Part shown: positions 26,935 to 36,331 of the stretch, piece after piece
Layout of the letters: each line of letters begins with the position of its first letter
Position numbering within the stretch: the first letter of the stretch is position 1
Source of the DNA: Bacteroidota bacterium
Lineage (GTDB): Bacteria > Bacteroidota > Bacteroidia > Chitinophagales > Saprospiraceae
Reading direction: 5' to 3'
Assembly: GCA_030147525.1 (NCBI GenBank)
Contig: JASBVF010000002.1
Coordinates: forward strand, 1 to 64,000
DNA length: 64,000 bases
The notes under the pieces: model-generated
Seen by the model: only the letters and a program-made list of their open reading frames with translations
What the model was told of the DNA's origin: nothing
Databases searched by the model: none
Made by a program: the position numbers and the translations under genes

Positions 26935-29421
26935 ATGAAATTTTTCTTCACTTTATCAAACATCATTCTAACCACGCTGCTTAGCGTTTCCGTGCTTTCC
27001 GCACAAACGCCGGGTAGCGCACCGGGCAGCGCAGGCAGTCCCGCTCAGAAGTTTGCCATTACTGGCAAAGTGGTTGACGCAGGCATGAAAATGCCGCTCG
27101 AATTTGCGACTGTGACCATTTTTAACGAAAAAGACAGCTCCATGGTCACTGGCGCTATCACTGAGTCAAATGGCTCTTTTGTCATTGAAGTAAAGCCAGG
27201 TTTGTATTATGCACAGATAGAATTTATTTCCTTCAAAGCAAAAACAATCACAGGCATCGTCGTAAACAGAAATGAACCGGTAGCAGAACTGGGCACCATT
27301 GAGATGGAATCCGACGCCGAAATGCTGACGGAGGTGGAAGTCAGGGCTGAAAAAAGCCAGATGCAGCTTTCGCTGGATAAAAAAGTTTTTAACGTCGGTA
27401 AAGACCTCGCCAATAATGGCGGCACCGCCTCCGATGTACTCAACAACGTGCCATCCGTGACCGTGGACGTGGAGGGCAATGTCGAGTTGAGAGGAAGCGG
27501 CGGCGTCAGAATTCTCATCGATGGCAAACCTTCCGGGCTTGTCGGCATCAGCAATACAAACGGTCTTCGTCAAATTCCGGCTAACCTGATCGACCGGATT
27601 GAAGTCATCACCAACCCATCCGCCCGCTACGAGGCTGAAGGGATGGCCGGTATCATCAACATCATTCTGAAAAAAGACCGCAGCCAGGGCCTGAATGGCT
27701 CTTTCGACCTTACGGCCGGAAACCCCGACGAATATGGCATTGCCCTGAACATGAACTACCGCAAGGACCGTTTCAATTTTTTCACAAATTACGGACTACG
27801 CTACCGTAAAGGCCCCGGCCAGGGCGACCTGTACCAGGAGTTTTTCCGCAACGACACCACTTTCATCACCGACCAGACTTCCCGCCGGACGAGAGGAGGC
27901 CTGTCGAACAGCGTCCGTTTCGGTGCAGATTACTTTTTTAATGAAAAAAACATCCTGACCACAGCGTTCAATTTCCGCTACAGCGACGATAACAATTTCA
28001 ACAAAATCACCTACCGGGATTACATCAACGACTTCAGCAACCCTGCCGGTGTCACATTCCGGACGGACGATGAGATTGAGAAGGAGCCAAACCTCGAATA
28101 TTCACTGACCTACAAAAAAATGTTCGAGCGGCAGGGCCACGAATTTACGGCCGACATTCGCTTTCAGGACAACACAGAAGAGGAAAATTCAGATTTCATA
28201 GAGGAGAGCTACACCTCCGATGGCCTTATCAAAACGGGCCCGGACCTCCATCAGCGCTCCGGCAACAAAGAAGAGCAGCGCAACATTATCGTTCAGCTCG
28301 ACTACGTGCAGCCCTTCAGCAAGGATGGCAAGTTTGAAGCGGGCCTGCGCAGTGGTATCCGGGATATCCGCAACGACTTCCTCGTCGAGCAGGAGACCGG
28401 CGACGACGTCTGGACACCGCTTGCCGGATTGAGCAATAACTTCATTTATGAGGAAGATATCTACGCCGCCTACACCATCGTGGGTAACAAAATCAATAAA
28501 TTCAACTGGCAGGCAGGTCTGCGGGCCGAGTATTCCGACGTGTTGACAAAGTTGGTTCAAACCGACTCCGTAAACCATCGCAAATACGCCAACCTGTTCC
28601 CCAGCGTGTTTCTCGGCTACGAAATTTCCGAGAAAAACTCTGTGCAGGTGAGCTACAGCCGTCGTATCCGCCGGCCCGGCTTCTGGGAACTGAACCCGTT
28701 TTTCACTTACAGCGATGCCCGGAACTTTTGGAGCGGAAACCCGAACCTCAACCCGGAATTCACCGACTCCTACGAAGTGGGGTACCTCCAGTATTTTGAC
28801 AAAGGTTCGATTACTTCCTCCGTTTTTTACCGGCATACAAATGATGTGATCGAACGTATCCGCACACAAATTTCTGATACCTCATCATTCACTCAGCCCG
28901 TCAACCTGGCAACGCAGGATGATTACGGCCTTGAGTTCACCTGGTCGTACGACCCCATCAAAAACTGGCGAATCAACGGTAACGTTAACTTTTTCCGCTC
29001 CATTACCGACGGCGAATACGAGGGCCAGGTTTTCAACGCCGACACCTACACCTGGTTTGGGCGGGTGTCTTCACGGGTAACGCTTTTCAAAAAAGTAGAT
29101 TTCCAGGTAAACTTCAACTACCGTGCACCTCGGAAGACCACGCAGGGCAGATCGCTGGCCATCTGGCACGTGGACCCAGCCGCCAGCATGGATGTGCTCA
29201 AAGGAAATGGCACCCTGACCTTCAGCGTGCGTGACTTGTTCAACACCCGCCGCCGCCGCTACGTGACTCAGGGTGAAAACTTTTACACCGAAGGCGACTG
29301 GCAATGGAGGGCACGGCAGGCAACGCTCACGTTCAGCTACCGCCTGAATCAGAAAAAGCAGCGTGGCCGCAACGGCGGAGGCCGTGGAGATTACGATGGT
29401 GGAGGCGATGGCGAATTTTAA
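26935..29421 (+). CDS. TonB-dependent outer-membrane receptor (OMP beta-barrel type 3)
   Basis: Outer-membrane beta-barrel taking up an unidentified ligand with TonB energy. After a signal peptide there is a carboxypeptidase-regulatory-like domain (about residues 38-125; ITGKVVDAGMKMPLEFATV) and a plug domain (about 135-245; VLNNVPSVTVD, IDRIEVITNPSARYEAEG). A barrel follows, ending TLTFSYRLNQK and a short Gly/Arg-rich tail. No SusD-like partner is adjacent, which fits a small ligand or peptide rather than a glycan. It ends at a strong terminator. Confidence 0.88.
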   Translation: MKFFFTLSNIILTTLLSVSVLSAQTPGSAPGSAGSPAQKFAITGKVVDAGMKMPLEFATVTIFNEKDSSMVTGAITESNGSFVIEVKPGLYYAQIEFISFKAKTITGIVVNRNEPVAELGTIEMESDAEMLTEVEVRAEKSQMQLSLDKKVFNVGKDLANNGGTASDVLNNVPSVTVDVEGNVELRGSGGVRILIDGKPSGLVGISNTNGLRQIPANLIDRIEVITNPSARYEAEGMAGIINIILKKDRSQGLNGSFDLTAGNPDEYGIALNMNYRKDRFNFFTNYGLRYRKGPGQGDLYQEFFRNDTTFITDQTSRRTRGGLSNSVRFGADYFFNEKNILTTAFNFRYSDDNNFNKITYRDYINDFSNPAGVTFRTDDEIEKEPNLEYSLTYKKMFERQGHEFTADIRFQDNTEEENSDFIEESYTSDGLIKTGPDLHQRSGNKEEQRNIIVQLDYVQPFSKDGKFEAGLRSGIRDIRNDFLVEQETGDDVWTPLAGLSNNFIYEEDIYAAYTIVGNKINKFNWQAGLRAEYSDVLTKLVQTDSVNHRKYANLFPSVFLGYEISEKNSVQVSYSRRIRRPGFWELNPFFTYSDARNFWSGNPNLNPEFTDSYEVGYLQYFDKGSITSSVFYRHTNDVIERIRTQISDTSSFTQPVNLATQDDYGLEFTWSYDPIKNWRINGNVNFFRSITDGEYEGQVFNADTYTWFGRVSSRVTLFKKVDFQVNFNYRAPRKTTQGRSLAIWHVDPAASMDVLKGNGTLTFSVRDLFNTRRRRYVTQGENFYTEGDWQWRARQATLTFSYRLNQKKQRGRNGGGRGDYDGGGDGEF

Positions 29422-29448
29422 CAGCCAACCAGCCTGAAACTACTGTCA

Positions 29449-29499
29449 AAAGGGTTGCATTCCTCGTTAAATTCACAGGAATGCAACCCTTTCTTTTTT
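29449..29499 (+). terminator. intrinsic terminator after the TonB receptor gene
   Basis: Perfect 16-bp arms (AAAGGGTTGCATTCCT at 29449-29464 and its complement at 29477-29492) with a 12-nt loop are followed by CTTTTTT. Confidence 0.9.
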
Positions 29500-29540
29500 C
29501 TGTTACCTGCTGAAAAAGTTACTTTGCAAAAAATTGATGT

Positions 29541-31199
29541 ATGAAAAAACTTGTACTCACCCTTTGGGTGCTGTCGCAATGCTGGTTGGTTTCCAATGCT
29601 CAGCAGACCGTCGGACTGTTTCTCAACGACTCGCTCTCGCAGAATGGTTACACGCTTTTTTCAAATAGCAGAACCACCTACCTCGTGGACAACTGCGGCT
29701 TCGTGGTGAATACCTGGCAGAGTAATTTCAGCACTAACTCAGGTTTGTATTTGCTGGAAAACGGCAATCTGCTTCGCTCCTGCCGCATCGGCGGCAACTT
29801 TACCGGCGGCGGTGTTGGCGGGCGCATCGAACTGTTCAGCTGGGAAGGCGATTTGCTCTGGGCTTACAACTACGCCAGCCCGCAGTACCACCAGCACCAC
29901 GACATTTGCCCACTGCCAAACGGCAATTTTCTGATTCTTGCCTGGGAAGCCCGCTCTTTCGAAGAGGCGGTTGAGGCAGGCCGTAACCCTGACCTGCTCA
30001 ATGCCAACGGACTTTGGCCCGAACAAATCGTTGAGGTGGAATTGGTGGGAACCAACCAGGCAAACATCGTCTGGGAATGGCATCTCTGGGACCATCTCGT
30101 GCAAGATTTTGACCCCGGCAAAAACAATTTTGGCAACATTGCGGAGCATCCTGAACGGGTCAACATCAACTACACCAGCAGCCTCGGTGGCGGCAACAGT
30201 GCCGACTGGATTCACGCCAACGGCATTGCTTACCATCCCGAACTTGACCAGATTGCCATCAGTTCAAGGACTTTCAGTGAAATCTGGATCATCGATCACA
30301 GCACTACGACGGAAGAAGCGGCAACCCACACCGGCGGCAACTCCGGCAAAGGCGGCGACCTGCTCTACCGCTGGGGAAACCCGGAAGCCTACGACAGGGG
30401 CGGCCCGGAGGAGCGTACGCTGTGGGGACAGCATCACATCAACTGGATACCGGCGGGGTACCCGAACGAGGGCAAGCTGATCGTTTTCAACAACGGCATC
30501 GACCGCCCGGGCGGCAGTTTTTCTTCGGTTGACATCTGGCAGGCGCCAATCGGCATGGATGGAAATTATTTCATCGAAACCAACCTGCCGTACGGGCCTG
30601 AAGCGCCGGAATGGAGCTACTCGGCGCCCGGTTTTTATTCCGCCAATGTATCCGGCGCACATGCGCTGCCGAACGGTAATGTTTTCATCTGCCAGGGCCA
30701 GGCAAGCCGATTTTTTGAAGTGACACCGGAGCAGGAAGTGGTGTGGGAGTACATCAATCCATCCACCATTTCAGGTCCTGTGCCGCAGGGTCAAACTACC
30801 AGTGCCAGCACTTTCCGTGCGACCCGCTACCCGGCAGAATACCCGGCTTTTGAAGGCAAAGACCTGACGCCGGGCCAGCCGGTCGAGCTCAATCCGCTGC
30901 CTTCCGACTGCATTATTTTTGATGGAAATCCACCGGTTTCGGTAAAGTCGCTGGAAAAACTGGAAGGCGTTTGGCTGCGAAACAACCCGGTCCAACGTTT
31001 CATTTTTATTGAAAATCAAACAGGCGCCGATCTCTCGCTGGAAATCCGGAATGCAGCCGGCAGCCTGCTGAAAACGGCAACTTTATCTGGCTTTCATATT
31101 TCAGCGGATGTTTCAAATTTGCCAGCCGGTTTTTATTGGTTACGCATTTTCGATGCGCAACGCAGCCGGTTTTTTAGTCAAAAATTCATCAAAAACTGA
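29541..31199 (+). CDS. arylsulfotransferase-like secreted protein with T9SS tail, paralogue 1
   Basis: Beta-propeller protein of the arylsulfotransferase (ASST) family, which in characterised members moves sulfate between phenolic compounds. Whether this member is active is not shown. A signal peptide (MKKLVLTLWVLSQCWLVSNA) precedes propeller blades with the family blocks HHDICPLPNGNFLILAWE, VWEWHLWDHLVQDFD, DWIHANGIAYHPE and IWIIDHSTT. The last 75 residues, from about NNPVQRFIFIENQ, form a T9SS type A sorting domain, so it should be exported through the outer membrane. Its 552-residue paralogue follows 29 bp downstream. Confidence 0.83.
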   Translation: MKKLVLTLWVLSQCWLVSNAQQTVGLFLNDSLSQNGYTLFSNSRTTYLVDNCGFVVNTWQSNFSTNSGLYLLENGNLLRSCRIGGNFTGGGVGGRIELFSWEGDLLWAYNYASPQYHQHHDICPLPNGNFLILAWEARSFEEAVEAGRNPDLLNANGLWPEQIVEVELVGTNQANIVWEWHLWDHLVQDFDPGKNNFGNIAEHPERVNINYTSSLGGGNSADWIHANGIAYHPELDQIAISSRTFSEIWIIDHSTTTEEAATHTGGNSGKGGDLLYRWGNPEAYDRGGPEERTLWGQHHINWIPAGYPNEGKLIVFNNGIDRPGGSFSSVDIWQAPIGMDGNYFIETNLPYGPEAPEWSYSAPGFYSANVSGAHALPNGNVFICQGQASRFFEVTPEQEVVWEYINPSTISGPVPQGQTTSASTFRATRYPAEYPAFEGKDLTPGQPVELNPLPSDCIIFDGNPPVSVKSLEKLEGVWLRNNPVQRFIFIENQTGADLSLEIRNAAGSLLKTATLSGFHISADVSNLPAGFYWLRIFDAQRSRFFSQKFIKN

Positions 31200-31228
31200 C
31201 CGGTTTTGAAGGGTCTAAAATTTCAAAA

Positions 31229-32893
31229 ATGACAAAAAAACTACTCACACTACTGCTCTTGTTTGTTGGTTTTCAGGCATTTAACCAAAATACTGTCGGC
31301 CTGACTTCCTACATGCCATCCAAATCGTTCGAAGGCTTCAACCTGATTTATCCACACAACCAGCCGAACGTTTACCTGCTGAACAACTGCGGTGAAATCG
31401 TCCATGTCTGGACAGACGAGCCACAATTCCGGCCCGGAAACACCGCCTACCTCCTGCCCGACGGGCGTTTAGTAAAAACAAAGCGCCTCGCAAACGTGTC
31501 GATGGATCCGATCTGGGCCGGTGGTGGCGGCGCCATCGTCGAAATCCGGGATTGGGACAACAACCTGGAGTGGAGTTTTGAAATGAACGATGCCAACGAG
31601 CGCCTCCACCACGACATCGCCGTGACACCGCAGGGCACTATCATCATGATTGCCTGGGAAAAGAAAACCAAAGCGGAAGCCATTCAGGCCGGACGGGACA
31701 CGACCCTGCTGCCCGACGAGGAACTCTGGCCGGAGTTTTTGATTGAAATCAACCCCGCCACGGACGAGGTCGTTTGGGAATGGCACCTCTGGGACCACCT
31801 GGTGCAGGATTTTGACTCGACGAAGGACAACTTTGGCGTTGTGGAAGACCATCCCGAATTGCTGGATATAAATTTCACCACCAACAATGGCGGCAGGGAC
31901 TGGCTGCACGCCAACTCAATTGATTTCAATGACGAATTGAACCAGGTGGTGCTTAGCTCTCCGTTCCTGAATGAAATGTACATCATCGACCACTCCACAA
32001 CGACGGCACAAGCGGCCGGGCATGTTGGCGGACTCAGCGGCAGGGGCGGCGATTTTATGTATCGCTGGGGAAATCCACAGGCTTACCGGGCCGGCACCGC
32101 CGATGATCAACAGTTATTCAGCAACCACAATGTCCATTGGATCGATAATTTCCTGGACCTTTCTAACCCATACTTCGGGAAAATCGGCGTATTCAACAAC
32201 GAGGCAGGTGCAGATTTTTCAACGGTCAACGTTTTCACGCCCAACTGGGACATGTACACCTGGAGCTATCCCGTCGTACCGGGCAATCCCTGGGCGCCTG
32301 CCACATTTGACCTGACACTGACGCACCCGGAACCCACGGCGATGTATTCCACCGGGCTTTCGAGTGTGCAGTTTTTGCCGAACGGTAACGTGCTCATCCT
32401 CTCCGGCCGTCAGGGCTATGCCTTTGAAATGACGCCGGACAACGAACTCGTTTGGGAGTACGTCACTCCCCTGAAAAACGGGCAGCCCGTCAGCCAGGGG
32501 GGAACAGTCGCCACGAACGACAACCTGACTTTCAAAATAGATCGCTACCCTACTGATTATGAAGCTTTTAACAACAAAGACCTTTCACCGAAAGGCTGGA
32601 TTGAACTGAACCCTGACTCGAATTTTTGCGATCAAATATTGCCCGCTTTCGAAAACATGAAGCAACATTACCTAACCCTCTCGCCCAATCCGGCGAATGA
32701 TATAGTAACCCTGAAATGGCAAGGCGGCGTGTGGGTGGATATCGAAATCTACGACCTGCTGGGCCGACCGGTCATCGAACCGATGCGTCTGACGGGCGGG
32801 CGGAAGTTTCTGAATACTTCCACCTGGCAACCGGGGCTTTATTTCATCAGAATCAACCAACGTGAAACGGTTAAATTGATCATTTCGAGGTAA
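31229..32893 (+). CDS. arylsulfotransferase-like secreted protein with T9SS tail, paralogue 2
   Basis: Tandem paralogue of the preceding gene with the same layout: signal peptide, ASST propeller and C-terminal T9SS domain (LSPNPANDIVTLKW to KLIISR). Shared blocks include HHDIAVTPQGTIIMIAWE, VWEWHLWDHLVQDFDS, DWLHANSIDFN and MYIIDHSTTTAQA. The two proteins are clearly homologous throughout but diverged, so the duplication is not recent. They are likely cotranscribed, and an intrinsic terminator follows. Confidence 0.83.
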   Translation: MTKKLLTLLLLFVGFQAFNQNTVGLTSYMPSKSFEGFNLIYPHNQPNVYLLNNCGEIVHVWTDEPQFRPGNTAYLLPDGRLVKTKRLANVSMDPIWAGGGGAIVEIRDWDNNLEWSFEMNDANERLHHDIAVTPQGTIIMIAWEKKTKAEAIQAGRDTTLLPDEELWPEFLIEINPATDEVVWEWHLWDHLVQDFDSTKDNFGVVEDHPELLDINFTTNNGGRDWLHANSIDFNDELNQVVLSSPFLNEMYIIDHSTTTAQAAGHVGGLSGRGGDFMYRWGNPQAYRAGTADDQQLFSNHNVHWIDNFLDLSNPYFGKIGVFNNEAGADFSTVNVFTPNWDMYTWSYPVVPGNPWAPATFDLTLTHPEPTAMYSTGLSSVQFLPNGNVLILSGRQGYAFEMTPDNELVWEYVTPLKNGQPVSQGGTVATNDNLTFKIDRYPTDYEAFNNKDLSPKGWIELNPDSNFCDQILPAFENMKQHYLTLSPNPANDIVTLKWQGGVWVDIEIYDLLGRPVIEPMRLTGGRKFLNTSTWQPGLYFIRINQRETVKLIISR

Positions 32894-32931
32894 AGCCTGA
32901 CGAACTCCATCGATACAGCAAAGCCGCCCAT

Positions 32932-32970
32932 CGAAAGCCAACGAGTAAAAAAACCGTTGGCTTTCGTTTT
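32932..32970 (+). terminator. intrinsic terminator after the ASST-like pair
   Basis: CGAAAGCCAACG (32932-32943) pairs with CGTTGGCTTTCG (32955-32966), followed by TTTT. The remaining gap to 33274 holds a -7-like box and no credible gene. Confidence 0.85.
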
Positions 32971-32985
32971 ACCACTGATAATCAA

Positions 32986-32993
32986 TACCTTTG
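32986..32993 (+). promoter_or_regulatory. candidate -7 box upstream of the three-domain membrane protein
   Basis: TACCTTTG matches the Bacteroidota TAnnTTTG element exactly. It lies just after a terminator and about 280 nt before the next start codon, so the leader would be long. No clear -33 element was seen. Confidence 0.4.
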
Positions 32994-33274
32994 CCGCCGC
33001 AAAAAAAAAGGGAGGATCAAAGCAGCGAAACAACTGCTTTCAAGGTTATTGAAACGAAATTCATTCGCTCCCCTTCCAATTCCCAAATTTTAATCCGATT
33101 CAGACTGAACATTTTGCCTGCTGGAAAACTTTCTGTAGGTCAATTGTTGGAATATACTGGGTACCCACGACAGAGGCGTAGTTTTGAAGTTGAAAAGCGA
33201 GTGGTTGCTCAATTTGTTTTTACAGAAAACATTAGAACATTTTCAATCATAGCCGCCGCACCAAGTTTGTAACA

Positions 33275-35695
33275 ATGGAGTCATCAACACTTCGAAAAGA
33301 AATAACTACTAACCACACTTCACCATCCTCAGCATTTTCACCAGTAAAAAATGCGGTCATCTTAGCCGCAGGTAAAAGTTCCCGCTTCAGGGAGCGTGGT
33401 GTAAAAAAGCCGAAGGTGCTGATGAAAGTCGGCGGCCTCCGCCTGCTGGAACGTTCTGTGCTCACCCTGAACGCAGCCGGTGTAGAAAATTTTCGCATCG
33501 TAGTTGGCGCCTATCGTGATCAGGTGGTGCCGGAAATGAAGAAAATACCCCGCCTGCAGGGAATCAACATTGAATTTGTAGTCAGCGAGGATTATGAGCT
33601 GGGCAACGGCGTTTCGTTTGGCGACGGCGCCGCAGGCTTCGACGAGCCGTTTTTGCTCACCATGTCCGATCATATATTTTCTCCGGAAACGGTGCAGGAC
33701 TTCGTGCAACAGGCTAACCAGGAAGCCCACTTGCCGGCCCTTGCCTGCGACGGCAACCTGAAAGGTGTATTCGACATGGATGACGCCACCAAGGTTTCTT
33801 CCCGGGACGGCTTCATTCACCACATCGGCAAAGAAATTCAACAATACGACCTGGTCGATACCGGTCTGTTTTACTTTCCTGCAGGCTATGGAAAAACCGT
33901 TTCAGAGAAAGCCAAAGCAGGCGCCCACTCCGTGAGCAACATCATTCAGCATTTCATCGATGGCGACGGCGTGAGAGCCTTGTCGCTCGAAAATGCCATG
34001 TGGCAAGATGTCGACGACCCATCGATGAAACGGGAGGCAGAGCGCCGCCTGACCAAAATGCTCATCCGGCCTGACGATGGCTGGGTTAGCCGTCACATCA
34101 ACCGCTTTTTTTCAACCCGTATCAGCTTCATGCTGGCCAAGTACGGCGTAAACCCCAACCTCGTCACCACCGTCGTTTTTCTGTTGACGCTGCTGGGTGC
34201 TTACTTTGCCTCCTCCGGCGTACATCAGTCGATCGTGATTGGCGCCTTGATTTTCCAGCTGGCCTCCATTCTCGATGGTTGCGACGGCGAACTGGCCCGG
34301 CTTACCTTCCGAACCTCCCGGTTTGGCTCGTGGTATGAGCGATTTTCAGGGGATCTGCGGTATGTGATCTTCTTCGAAGCGCTGGGAATCAGCGCATGGA
34401 AAGCCACCGGATCAGAAGCTTATCTTTTTGCTGTATTCGTGCTGGCGGCACTGGCCATTTATATGTTGGCACAAATTTCATCTTTCGCATGGAGCAGACG
34501 AAATGACGCACAGGCATCGCTTGTGCCCGCTCCGCAGAAAAATAACTACCAGGTTGGGATACTCGACAGCTTCTTCAACCTTTGGCGTGAAATCAACAAG
34601 CAGGATGTAATTGCTTTCGTAACATTCCTGTTCTGTATCGTCTGGCTGTATCAGGCCATGTTTTGGCTGGCCTTGCTGGGAACTACGGCTACGGCCATCA
34701 TGATTTCAAAATCCGTACACGCCACAAAGGTTACTAAGACCGGCACGAACATTCTCGAAAAAATAGACCCGATCTATTTCTACATGCTCGGGGTCATCAT
34801 TTTGCTGGTTTTGATTTTCAACATGGAACTCAGCGTGGTTGCCGAGTCTCTGGCCACTGTTGGCAATAAATTATTCCTCGTTTTCAGCATTGCCATCCTC
34901 TGGATCATCGCAAACACCATGTGCATCCGCACGCTGGTAAGGGGTAAGGTTTCTTTCCCGGATTTGCTCTACAACCAAATGACCGGCGACGCTTACAATA
35001 CCATCATTCCGTTGGCAGGTCTTGGCGGCGAACCTTACAAAATCAAGCACCTCACGCAATGGCTCGATTGGCACACCGCCAGCCAGGCTATCGTCGTGGA
35101 TCGCTTGATCCATGCTACTTCAGGTGCATTGTTTGCGGCGATTTGCACGTTTATTACCCTGATTTTTGTTGAAATAGACAGCACCTACTTCTCAATACTT
35201 CTGACGCTGGCTATCATATTTGCTTCCGCAAGCATCGGTATGATTTGGCTGTCGTTGTCGAATGCGCCCTCCAAGATTTCAGGCTATATTCTGAAGAAAC
35301 TCAAAATAGTGGAGGAATACCGCAACGATCCACTTCCTGCCAGCCGGTTTATGCTGGCGTTTTTCTACAAATTCACAGGCCGCACGCTGTACCTCGTAGA
35401 GTTGTTCGTCATTTTCTCCGTCCTCGGCTTCTCCCCGGGGTTCATTGACCTGACGGCCGTAGCGGGTATGATCTCCACGAGTGCATCGCTGTTTTTCATC
35501 ATTCCGCAAGGTTTGGGAGTAAACGAACTGGGTATCAGTGGCGCTTTGTCGTTCCTCGGATACGCAGCCTCGCTGGGTATCACCTTCGGTCTGATTCGCC
35601 GGGCAAGAATGATTTTCTGGGCATTGTTCGGTGTGGGTTTACACCTGGCAGTTTCCGTGGTGAAGAAGTTTTCTTTGAGCCGGGTGAAAGGATAG
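33275..35695 (+). CDS. fusion: nucleotidyltransferase + CDP-alcohol phosphotransferase + LPG-synthase/flippase-like membrane domain
   Basis: Three modules in one 806-residue chain. Residues about 25-265 are a sugar/polyol-phosphate nucleotidyltransferase (AVILAAGKSSRF, KKPKVL, metal site in LTMSDHIF and QDVDDP). Residues about 270-480 are a membrane CDP-alcohol phosphotransferase (D334-x2-D337-G-x2-A-R). Residues about 500-800 are a polytopic LPG_synthase_TM-like domain (GLGGEPYKIKHL near 582-593, IPQGLGVNELG later). The first two modules resemble the IPCT-DIPPS bifunctional enzymes that make CDP-inositol and then a phosphodiester. A fused third domain suggests assembly and transfer of a phospho-polyol lipid or head group at the inner membrane. 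The substrate is unknown. Confidence 0.85.
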   Translation: MESSTLRKEITTNHTSPSSAFSPVKNAVILAAGKSSRFRERGVKKPKVLMKVGGLRLLERSVLTLNAAGVENFRIVVGAYRDQVVPEMKKIPRLQGINIEFVVSEDYELGNGVSFGDGAAGFDEPFLLTMSDHIFSPETVQDFVQQANQEAHLPALACDGNLKGVFDMDDATKVSSRDGFIHHIGKEIQQYDLVDTGLFYFPAGYGKTVSEKAKAGAHSVSNIIQHFIDGDGVRALSLENAMWQDVDDPSMKREAERRLTKMLIRPDDGWVSRHINRFFSTRISFMLAKYGVNPNLVTTVVFLLTLLGAYFASSGVHQSIVIGALIFQLASILDGCDGELARLTFRTSRFGSWYERFSGDLRYVIFFEALGISAWKATGSEAYLFAVFVLAALAIYMLAQISSFAWSRRNDAQASLVPAPQKNNYQVGILDSFFNLWREINKQDVIAFVTFLFCIVWLYQAMFWLALLGTTATAIMISKSVHATKVTKTGTNILEKIDPIYFYMLGVIILLVLIFNMELSVVAESLATVGNKLFLVFSIAILWIIANTMCIRTLVRGKVSFPDLLYNQMTGDAYNTIIPLAGLGGEPYKIKHLTQWLDWHTASQAIVVDRLIHATSGALFAAICTFITLIFVEIDSTYFSILLTLAIIFASASIGMIWLSLSNAPSKISGYILKKLKIVEEYRNDPLPASRFMLAFFYKFTGRTLYLVELFVIFSVLGFSPGFIDLTAVAGMISTSASLFFIIPQGLGVNELGISGALSFLGYAASLGITFGLIRRARMIFWALFGVGLHLAVSVVKKFSLSRVKG

Positions 35696-35730
35696 GCAGA
35701 AGCAGGGATTGATGTTTGAAATAGATTCTG

Positions 35731-35738
35731 TAAATTTG
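35731..35738 (+). promoter_or_regulatory. candidate -7 box of the Uma2-family gene
   Basis: TAAATTTG fits TAnnTTTG exactly and lies 23 nt before the ATG at 35762. This would give a short leader of about 18 nt. Confidence 0.45.
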
Positions 35739-35761
35739 AAGCAGCATCAAAGGCAACAGAT

Positions 35762-36331
35762 ATGTCCGTTTTAGTAGAAAAAAGACTTTTTACTGTCGAG
35801 GAATACTATAAAATGGCAGAGGCCGGCATCTTTGGAGAAGACGACCGGATCGAGCTTATTCATGGTGAAATAATCGAAATGAGTCCAATTGGAAGTTCCC
35901 ACATGGCTTGTGTCAAGCGCCTGAACGCCATGCTAAGTTCACTTAGTAAAAAGTTCGTTATCAGTGTCCAGGACCCAATCAGAATTGACAACTTTTCCGA
36001 GCCGGAACCCGATGTTGCCATACTTAAATACAGACAAGATTTTTATCAAAATCAAAAACCAAAGGCTAGTGATGTATTGCTGCTGATTGAAGTGGCCGAC
36101 ACCGCTTTGGAAAAAGACCAAAAAGTAAAAATTCCCCTTTACGCCTACGCAGGCATCCCCGAAGTCTGGCTGGTTGATTTACAGGACAATAAAATCATCG
36201 TTTACACAGAACCTGTGGGGGAGAACTACCGCCAAAGCCGCCAGTATTTTCCCGGAGAAACCGTCATCTGCGAGCGCATTGAAAACCTTTCTGTTGCCGT
36301 TTCCGATGTGATCTGGATCGAATCTGACTAA
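35762..36331 (+). CDS. Uma2-family (DUF820) restriction-endonuclease-fold protein
   Basis: PD-(D/E)XK-fold protein of a family amplified in many bacteria, whose role is not established. Motifs visible are the N-terminal FTVEEYYKMAEAGIFGEDDRIELI block (about residues 10-33) with HGEIIEMSP, SEPEPDVAI (Asp) and LLLIEVADTALEKDQKVKIPLYA (Glu and Lys of the active-site signature). The 189-residue length is normal. Its end overlaps the convergent TM2 gene by 4 bp. Confidence 0.85.
   Translation: MSVLVEKRLFTVEEYYKMAEAGIFGEDDRIELIHGEIIEMSPIGSSHMACVKRLNAMLSSLSKKFVISVQDPIRIDNFSEPEPDVAILKYRQDFYQNQKPKASDVLLLIEVADTALEKDQKVKIPLYAYAGIPEVWLVDLQDNKIIVYTEPVGENYRQSRQYFPGETVICERIENLSVAVSDVIWIESD

Noticed and set aside
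32991-33272. 93-codon frame before the fusion gene
   Set aside because: Starts at a TTG inside the -7-like box, has no domain, and ends just before the real gene; more likely leader sequence.
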